Assembly (NCBI RefSeq): GCF_000293865.2
Contig: NZ_ALKN02000009.1
Span: 62,001 to 126,000, forward strand
DNA length: 64,000 bases
Reading direction: 5' to 3'
Source of the DNA: Limnohabitans sp. Rim28
Lineage (GTDB): Bacteria > Pseudomonadota > Gammaproteobacteria > Burkholderiales > Burkholderiaceae_C
The notes under the pieces: generated by a model
Databases searched by the model: none
Seen by the model: the letters and a program-made list of their open reading frames with translations, nothing else
What the model was told of the DNA's origin: nothing
In this document: positions 58,486-64,000 of the stretch, piece by piece
Position numbering within the stretch: position 1 is the first letter of the stretch
How the letters are laid out: each line of letters begins with the position of its first letter
Position numbers and translations under genes: made by a program

Positions 58486-59262
58486 ATGAATCAAAAAACC
58501 AGTCCTCAACAACGCGTTGCCGTGGTGACCGGTGGTGCCATGGGCATCGGTGCGGAGGTTTGCGCGCACCTCGCTGCAGCTGGACATTTTGTTTTGGTGG
58601 CCGATCAAAATAGGCAAGAGGCCAACGCAACTGCACAGCGGTTGTCAGGGCTTGGCGGCAAAGCCATGGCGGTGAGTCTTGATGTGGGATCTTCAGAGTC
58701 CATTGCCCAAACCTTCTCGATGATTGGCAATGACCTAGGCCGCTGCGACATCTTGGTTAACTGTGCCGGCATTGCCAAGGTTTTTCCTTTTGTAGACTTC
58801 CCCCTTGATAACTTTGTCGCCACGATGAATGTCAATGTCACGGGCACACTGCTGTGCTCACAAGCCGCAGCACGGCTCATGCTGCCCAAGCAATGGGGCC
58901 GGATCGTCAACATCGCGTCCGTGGCAGGCATGAGAGCGGTGGGTTCCGGGCGAACAGCCTACGGCACGTCCAAAGCAGCCGTCATCGCTTTAACGCGACA
59001 GATGGCTGTTGAATTGGCCGAGCATGGCATCACCGCCAACGCCGTCGCCCCAGGGCCAGTAGACACCCCCATGACCCGCACATTGCACAACGATCGCTTC
59101 CGCGAGGAGTACACCAAAGCCATCCCCATGAACCGTTACGGCGCCACCGCAGAAATTGCCGCTGCGGTCATGTACCTTGTGTCTGAAGCTGCTGCTTACA
59201 CCTCAGGGGTTGTCTTGCCGGTCGATGGTGGTTTTCTGGCTTCTGGCGCAAGAAGCCTGTGA
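58486..59262 (+). CDS. Short-chain dehydrogenase/reductase
   Basis: This 258-residue SDR oxidoreductase has the NAD(P) motif VVTGGAMGIGAEVCAHLA, the NCAG loop VNCAGIAKV, and the catalytic Ser-Tyr-Lys set in NIASVAGM, TAYGTSKAAVIAL. The C-terminus VMYLVSEAAAYTSGVVLPVDGGFLASG is the FabG-type end. GAGAGG precedes the ATG at 58486-58488. It is the first of two plus-strand genes, with an alpha/beta hydrolase 27 bases after it, so a hydrolysis-then-oxidation pair is possible. The substrate is unknown. Confidence 0.93.
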   Translation: MNQKTSPQQRVAVVTGGAMGIGAEVCAHLAAAGHFVLVADQNRQEANATAQRLSGLGGKAMAVSLDVGSSESIAQTFSMIGNDLGRCDILVNCAGIAKVFPFVDFPLDNFVATMNVNVTGTLLCSQAAARLMLPKQWGRIVNIASVAGMRAVGSGRTAYGTSKAAVIALTRQMAVELAEHGITANAVAPGPVDTPMTRTLHNDRFREEYTKAIPMNRYGATAEIAAAVMYLVSEAAAYTSGVVLPVDGGFLASGARSL

Positions 59263-59289
59263 TCTTGATAAAACACATTGAAAGAAAAA

Positions 59290-60198
59290 ATGGTGCCAGC
59301 CCTTCAATTCGTGGACACATCCTTGCTGCGCATCGGCTATGAGGAGTGGAATCCAAATGCATCCCGAACCGTGGTGTTGCTGCACGGCTGGCCAGACAGC
59401 ACACGCACTTGGGCAGCCATTGCACCGGGCCTGGCCGAGGCTGGTTGGCGCGTGCTGGTGCCTGCACTGCGCGGTTTTTTGCCAACTCGGTTTTTAAGTG
59501 ACGATGCGCCACGCACCGGTCAACTGGCCTCGCTGGGCTGCGACTTGCTTGAGTTTATGGACGCACTTGACCTCAAAAAACCCGCACTCGTCGGCCATGA
59601 TTGGGGCGCACGCGCAGTGGCCATTGCCTGTGGCCTGAGGCCTGGTGTTGCCAGCCATTTGGTCATGTTGTCGGTCGCCTACGGCACCAACGATCCTCAG
59701 CAGGCATTGAGCATTTTGCAGGCCCGCAATTATTGGTACCACTGGTTCATGGCGACGCCTCGGGGCCAGCAAACTGTGCGTGAAGATGGACGCCATTTTG
59801 CCCAAACCATGTGGGACACATGGTCTCCACCGGGTTGGTATGCGCAAGAAGAATTTTTGGCCACCGCGCAGGCCTTTGACAACGCCGATTGGGCCGACAT
59901 CACCCTGCACTCCTACTGCCACCGATGGGGGCATGCGCCAGCAGATCCACGCTATGCAAGCGAAGAGTTGTTACTCAATCCAGCGCCTGTTTTGGACGTT
60001 CCCACTTTGCTACTGCACGGCGATGCAGATGGTGTCAATCATCCCAGCAGCAGTTTGGGCAAAGAAAAGTTTTTTCGCGGTGTGTACGAGCGCGTTTTGA
60101 TTGCCGATGCCGGACACTTTCCGCAGCGCGAAAAGCCAACCGAAGTGCTTGCATCCTTGTTGAATTTTTTCAATCAAACAAGTCAAACCCAGCCATGA
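59290..60198 (+). CDS. Alpha/beta hydrolase (epoxide-hydrolase-like)
   Basis: This 302-residue alpha/beta hydrolase has the oxyanion loop LLHGWPDSTRTW, the Asp nucleophile elbow VGHDWGARAVAIACG, and the acid/His end LLHGDADGVNHP and DAGHFPQREKP. The Asp nucleophile in GHDWG is seen in epoxide hydrolases and haloalkane dehalogenases. ATG 59290-59292 is chosen because GAAAG precedes it; a TTG four codons upstream is possible. It follows the SDR gene and converges on the serine hydrolase gene. The substrate is unknown. Confidence 0.88.
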   Translation: MVPALQFVDTSLLRIGYEEWNPNASRTVVLLHGWPDSTRTWAAIAPGLAEAGWRVLVPALRGFLPTRFLSDDAPRTGQLASLGCDLLEFMDALDLKKPALVGHDWGARAVAIACGLRPGVASHLVMLSVAYGTNDPQQALSILQARNYWYHWFMATPRGQQTVREDGRHFAQTMWDTWSPPGWYAQEEFLATAQAFDNADWADITLHSYCHRWGHAPADPRYASEELLLNPAPVLDVPTLLLHGDADGVNHPSSSLGKEKFFRGVYERVLIADAGHFPQREKPTEVLASLLNFFNQTSQTQP

Positions 60199-60269
60199 GC
60201 GCGTGTAACGCGGATTTCATCCGCAAAAATGAGCCACCAGCCATACACACTGAACCTGTCAGCAGGCAG

Positions 60270-61322
60270 TTACCGGGCACCCAAAGATTGCATCACCTTG
60301 GCTATGCAGTCGTTGGTTTTGGCAGCGTCAATCCACCTCATGATGCACACCAATTCCAGCACGGGATCAACCCATGTGATGGACGAACCCGCACCAATGG
60401 CAAACCATGAACTGCGTGGCGCATCCTTGAACAATGCCCCATCTTTGTTCAACCAAATCAGGTAGCCATAATAGGGCGCGACATCGCAAGGCTGCTGCAT
60501 CATTTGTAGCCATTGCTTTGATAACACTTGTTGTCCATTGAACTGCCCTTGTCCCATCAGCATCAGGCCAATGCGCGCCTGGTCCATGGCCGAGATGGAA
60601 ATCCCACCCCCCCAATGACTGCCACCCGGCACCGACATCATGCGTTGGCCATTGACTTGGGTTAAACCTTGCTCGTAACCCAGCCATTGAAACGCATCTG
60701 AACACCCCAGAGGTTTTCTGAAAAATTCTTCAAACACCTCAGGCAAGGGTCTCTTGAACAAATGGAGCAAGGCCAAAGACAATTGATTGATGCGAACGTC
60801 GTTGTATTCAAACCGAGTGCCCGGTTCGCCCAGGGGTCTGGCGTCGCCCTTGGTTCCTTCTGCTTGTCCGGTTTGGTAGGCCAGCCAACGGTAACGGTCA
60901 ACTTGTTCCGGGATCCCTAGGCAAGTCCCCTCCCATTCGCTGGTTTGCTGTAATAAATGGTGCCAAGTGATGCGCGACAAACGATCGCCCTCAAAACCAA
61001 TACCCGGACATTGTTGAACAACCGGGGTATGAACATCTTTCAAAAGCCCTTGGTCAAATGCCAGACCTGCCAGAAGGGCCAAGTAAGTTTTGGCAACGCT
61101 GAACGTCAGGTCAGCCTTGTGAGGCTCCCCCCACTCGGCCAACATCTGGTTTTTGTGAAACAAAACGCCAGAAACAGGACCACGCCCATGGACAGGACCG
61201 TATAAGCGGTTGTAGGGCGGGGGGTCCATGTCGTGGATGCCCCAAGGCGGCGAAGTGTCTCGCGACCAAGATGTTTCACAAGATTGGATGAAGGCGATGG
61301 TCTCGTCTAGGGAATGGTTCAT
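60270..61322 (-). CDS. Beta-lactamase-family serine hydrolase
   Basis: This 350-residue penicillin-binding-protein/class C-type hydrolase has the SxxK motif in LTFSVAKTYLALLAG, the YxN element in FEYNDVRINQL and the third motif HWGGGISIS. No signal peptide is visible with the chosen ATG at 61320-61322; the longer frame to 61457 does not add a clean one. Such enzymes cleave esters, amides or D-amino acid peptides, often in catabolic clusters of this kind. It stands alone on the minus strand between the hydrolase and a small membrane gene. Confidence 0.88.
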   Translation of the reverse strand: MNHSLDETIAFIQSCETSWSRDTSPPWGIHDMDPPPYNRLYGPVHGRGPVSGVLFHKNQMLAEWGEPHKADLTFSVAKTYLALLAGLAFDQGLLKDVHTPVVQQCPGIGFEGDRLSRITWHHLLQQTSEWEGTCLGIPEQVDRYRWLAYQTGQAEGTKGDARPLGEPGTRFEYNDVRINQLSLALLHLFKRPLPEVFEEFFRKPLGCSDAFQWLGYEQGLTQVNGQRMMSVPGGSHWGGGISISAMDQARIGLMLMGQGQFNGQQVLSKQWLQMMQQPCDVAPYYGYLIWLNKDGALFKDAPRSSWFAIGAGSSITWVDPVLELVCIMRWIDAAKTNDCIAKVMQSLGAR

Positions 61323-61580
61323 GGTGACAATCGACAATGGTTGGCCCGCTGATGATGCAGACGAAGAACGATGCTCAGACCCATCATCATGGCTTGTGGC
61401 CCATTTGACGTTCACTCTGGCGACTCTCCATGAGATGCGCGCATGGCCAGCGAACAAATAAACCCCATGCGTAACAGTTTATTTACAAAATAAATTGTCA
61501 GATTTTTGTTACATTGATCTAATATGGCGCTGAGATCAGGTCAACCACCAATCCAGGTGGTCCTCATCCAGGAGATTCGC

Positions 61581-61829
61581 TTGAACATTTACATCTATCT
61601 GTTCCTCTTGTTTGGCCTTGTTTTCGGCCTCTCAACGTTCTCTTACATGCACCTCTTCAGCGAGGGGCCGCACAAGGTGGATACGCCAGAAGGTGGCTCC
61701 ACTTTGGGCGGTCGCGTGTTGTGGGCCATGGTCTGCACTTTCTTGTGGCCCATCATGGTCCTCACGGGTCTCAACTCAGCCAGGATACTGGCCAAGCGCA
61801 AACGGCAGACAGTCGCTGCGAACCCCTGA
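61581..61829 (+). CDS. Small two-span membrane protein (82 aa)
   Basis: This 82-residue protein has two membrane segments (about 3-22, LNIYIYLFLLFGLVFGLSTF, and about 48-66, VLWAMVCTFLWPIMVLTGL), joined by a loop with TPEGGSTLGGR. The C-terminus is basic (RILAKRKRQTVAANP). TTG at 61581 is used because AGGAG lies seven bases before it; the open frame extends 19 codons upstream to 61524. The function is unknown. It is divergent from the serine hydrolase and converges on the class II aldolase. Confidence 0.65.
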   Translation: MNIYIYLFLLFGLVFGLSTFSYMHLFSEGPHKVDTPEGGSTLGGRVLWAMVCTFLWPIMVLTGLNSARILAKRKRQTVAANP

Positions 61830-61882
61830 GCCGCGGCGCCGAGGTTGCCGCCGACGTCAAATTGACCTTCCGCCTTGATGGC

Positions 61883-62653
61883 TCAATCCGCATAGCCTGG
61901 ATTGACGCGATCCAGGATGCGCATATTGGCTTCAAAATAAAGCCTCTCGCGGTCGCCTCGGGGGTGGCGGTCATTGCCAGAAGGCTGAAGGACACGTTGA
62001 ATGACATCGTCAGCCAAGATGTTCAAGGACTTGCCCGTGCTCATGGCCAAGACTTGTGTTTGGCAAGCTTTTTCAAGTTTATACAAGCGGCGATAAGCCT
62101 GAGCCACCGTATCGCCAATGGTCACAACACCATGGTTTTTCATGAACAAAACGGTCTTGTCACCCATCAAGGCAGCCAGACGTTCACCCTCTTCCAAAGA
62201 CGATGCCAGACCTGTATAGGTATCGTCATAAGCAATGCGTCCATGGAAAAAAGCAGCCGTTTGGGTCGCGGGCAACAAGCGATTGTCTTGCAACATGTTC
62301 AGCGCGGTCGCCCACGGTTGATGGGTATGCAAAACAACTTTTGCACCGGTTAAACGGTGCAGGGGGGCGTGAATGCTTTGGGCCGAAAGCTCTACAACGC
62401 CCCGCCCTTCCAGGGTCTGCCCTTGCTCGTTAAAAATCATCATGTCGCTGGCCCTGGCTTCTGACCAATGCAAGCCGAACGGCAAAACAAAGTACTGGTT
62501 GGGACGGCCGGGCACACATGCTGTGAAATGGTTGTCAATGCCTTCTTCAAAGCCATCCAGGACAGCCATGCGCAAAGCTGCAGCCAAATGAATTTTGATT
62601 TCTTGAACAGCCGCATCTTGCGCGCCAACGGTTGGGAGTGGGTAAACAGACAT
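61883..62653 (-). CDS. Class II aldolase/adducin family protein
   Basis: This 256-residue zinc-dependent aldolase/adducin-type protein has the zinc histidines in VLHTHQPWATALN and the third in FMKNHGVVTIGDTVAQAY, with a Glu-containing N-terminal part FEEGIDNHFTACVP. It resembles fuculose-phosphate aldolase and adducin-like proteins that may act on small sugar or hydroxyacid phosphates. It stands alone on the minus strand, convergent with a small membrane gene and divergent from Bug gene 6. Promoters for the pair must lie in 62654-62878. Confidence 0.9.
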   Translation of the reverse strand: MSVYPLPTVGAQDAAVQEIKIHLAAALRMAVLDGFEEGIDNHFTACVPGRPNQYFVLPFGLHWSEARASDMMIFNEQGQTLEGRGVVELSAQSIHAPLHRLTGAKVVLHTHQPWATALNMLQDNRLLPATQTAAFFHGRIAYDDTYTGLASSLEEGERLAALMGDKTVLFMKNHGVVTIGDTVAQAYRRLYKLEKACQTQVLAMSTGKSLNILADDVIQRVLQPSGNDRHPRGDRERLYFEANMRILDRVNPGYAD

Positions 62654-62878
62654 TTAGAGATCAAAGCGGTGATGTGGATGGCTTAAGACTACGCGATGTG
62701 GGTCAAAATTCAAGCGCTGCAACCCTAAACCGTGCAACTCTGGTGACTTGAAGTCAGCTCTCGAATACCCAACAGTCCAAGAAGGTCTTGCACTTCACAA
62801 ACATTTCCAATAATCTGAGCTCCTAACTCTTAAAGTCATGCATTTGGGAGTTCGATTTCAATAACTAGGAGACATCAC

Positions 62879-63883
62879 ATGGCATTCATCAAATTAAAAC
62901 CCTCATTTTCTTGGGTCACATCTTTGGCGGTTTCAGTGGGCATGGCTGGCGCATTGCTGTCATCGCCAGCCGCCTTGGCACAGGCTTTTCCCAATAAACC
63001 CCTGCGACTGATTTGCCCCTTCCCCCCTGGCGGTGCTGTGGATATCGCTTCGCGGGCCATTGCGCAAGAACTGTCCAAAAATTTAGGCCAGCCTGTGACC
63101 GTCGAAAACAGGCCTGGTGCAGGCGGGAACATTGGTGGCGCCGAAGCGGCCCGAGCCAACCCTGACGGTTACACCATTTTCATGACCACCAGTGGCATCC
63201 AAGCCATCAACCCGGTGCTGTACGCCAAGATGCCCTTCGACCCCAGCAAAGACTTGGTCCCCGTCTCTGCTTTGGTTTCTTTGAACAATGTCTTGGTTTT
63301 ACACCCTTCCATCAAAGCGAACTCGGTGCCTGAAGTCATCGCGATGGCCAGATCGCAGCCCGGAACCATGAATTACGCTTCCAGCGGAAGCGGCACCAGC
63401 ATTCACATGTCAGGTGAAATGTTCAAATCTCTGACTGGCGTCAACATCACGCACATCCCTTACAAAGGCAGCGCCCCCGCCATGACCGACCTTCTGGGTG
63501 GGCAAGTCATGATGATGTTTGACAACATCCCGTCTGCCATTCCTCACATCAAATCAGGCAAGCTCAAGGCACTCGCCACAACGGGGGCCAAGCGTGATCC
63601 CTTGCTGCCCGAATTGCCAACCTTGGCAGAAGCCGGCATATCGGGCTATGAGTCTGGCGTGTGGTTTGGTTTGGCTGTGCCCGCCAACACACCTCGCGAC
63701 GTGATCATGAAACTGAACGCTGAAGCCATCAAAGGCACAAGATCACCCGAATTCGTGAAGCGAATGACCGAGCTGGGTTACAACATCATGGGCACAAGCC
63801 CTGAGGTCATGTCCGACATGAGCAGGGCCGAAGTGCAACGTTGGGGTCCGATTGTCAGAGCCTCTGGTGCCAAGGCAGACTGA
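62879..63883 (+). CDS. Bug/TctC-family periplasmic substrate-binding protein (6)
   Basis: This 334-residue Bug protein has a signal peptide (FSWVTSLAVSVGMAGALLSSPAALAQA), then FPNKPLRLICPFPPGGAVDIASRAIAQEL, VENRPGAGGNIGGAEAA, NYASSGSGTSIHMSGEMF and HIPYKGSAPAMTDLLGGQV, all typical. AGGAG lies 7 bases before the ATG at 62879-62881. It is divergent from the class II aldolase. Downstream only a weak hairpin is seen before the window ends. As for the other Bug proteins, no TctA/TctB gene is present. Confidence 0.95.
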   Translation: MAFIKLKPSFSWVTSLAVSVGMAGALLSSPAALAQAFPNKPLRLICPFPPGGAVDIASRAIAQELSKNLGQPVTVENRPGAGGNIGGAEAARANPDGYTIFMTTSGIQAINPVLYAKMPFDPSKDLVPVSALVSLNNVLVLHPSIKANSVPEVIAMARSQPGTMNYASSGSGTSIHMSGEMFKSLTGVNITHIPYKGSAPAMTDLLGGQVMMMFDNIPSAIPHIKSGKLKALATTGAKRDPLLPELPTLAEAGISGYESGVWFGLAVPANTPRDVIMKLNAEAIKGTRSPEFVKRMTELGYNIMGTSPEVMSDMSRAEVQRWGPIVRASGAKAD

Positions 63884-63938
63884 ACCCTGCAATGTTGAAG
63901 GGGCAGGCAGTTATTGGTCTCCATAAAATTTTATTTTT

Positions 63939-63956
63939 CCCAGCAACCTGGGTTTT
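63939..63956 (+). terminator. Weak hairpin after Bug gene 6
   Basis: CCCAG (63939-63943) pairs with CTGGG (63948-63952) around a 4-base loop, followed by TTTT. The stem is only five pairs, so it is a weak candidate terminator. The last bases to 64000 show nothing else. Confidence 0.4.
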
Positions 63957-64000
63957 ACACCGGGTTCGAAGACCGCTGCCTCCCCTTCCTCTAAGAAAAT

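Noticed and set aside
63955-63985. GGGTTCGAAGACC, resembling a tRNA T-arm
   Set aside because: The 5-bp T stem does not pair, and no acceptor, D or anticodon arm is found upstream.

Overview
The window looks like a chromosome segment of a betaproteobacterium of the order Burkholderiales, most likely Comamonadaceae (Limnohabitans- or Rhodoferax-like). This is inferred from the gene order plsX-rpmF-yceD / maf-rsmI-like / sppA-Rieske-HAD-rluC / rne, from the hemC-hemD-hemX-hemY block, and from the large number of Bug/TctC-type periplasmic binding proteins typical of this family. No rRNA, tRNA, CRISPR array, insertion sequence or phage gene was recognised.

Part 1 (1-29 kb) is core chromosome, G+C rich and densely packed. 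It holds lipid and ribosome genes (plsX, rpmF, yceD), maf and an RsmI-like methyltransferase, an operon rluC-HAD-Rieske-sppA, and rne (RNase E) with a long, structured leader. Then come heme biosynthesis (hemCDXY), argH, several pseudouridine synthases (rluC, rluE-like, rluA-like, rsuA), and the nitrogen block glnA - small periplasmic protein - ntrB - ntrC. Upstream of glnA there is a clear sigma-54 promoter and two NtrC sites spaced 21 bp apart.

Part 2 (29-64 kb) is accessory and catabolic. Six stand-alone Bug-family binding proteins occur in 35 kb with no TctA/TctB membrane partner in the window; five of them sit beside oxidoreductases, hydrolases or aldolases that look like small catabolic units. 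The most coherent unit (28.9-37 kb) is a divergent LysR regulator, a hydroxyquinol-type intradiol dioxygenase, a complete TRAP transporter (dctP, dctQ, dctM), and YCII, Dabb and SnoaL-type small proteins, followed by a Bug protein and a RutE-like reductase. Three sampled 60-base lines of its TRAP section are 47-48% G+C, lower than neighbours, which suggests transfer. A second unit (48.1-53.8 kb) pairs a D-2-hydroxyacid dehydrogenase with an Ldh-family dehydrogenase, a cupin, two Bug proteins and a divergent LysR; it may interconvert or oxidise both enantiomers of a 2-hydroxy acid. A third (37.2-40.8 kb) has a 3-hydroxyisobutyrate-dehydrogenase-like enzyme, an amidohydrolase and a Bug protein. 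A fourth (55.7-64 kb) is a looser mixture of Bug, reductases, hydrolases and a class II aldolase.

Between these units lie a membrane-fused spermidine-synthase-like protein, back to back with an exported SAM-dependent methyltransferase that leads an operon with an APC permease and an acyl-CoA/AMP ligase. There is also a short AppA-like BLUF photosensor next to a coq7-type hydroxylase and a DUF411 protein. Nothing here is certain to be a new system; the best candidates for follow-up are the hydroxyquinol/YCII/TRAP cluster, the two-enantiomer dehydrogenase cluster, the exported methyltransferase operon, and an SRAP-family protein that has lost its catalytic cysteine.
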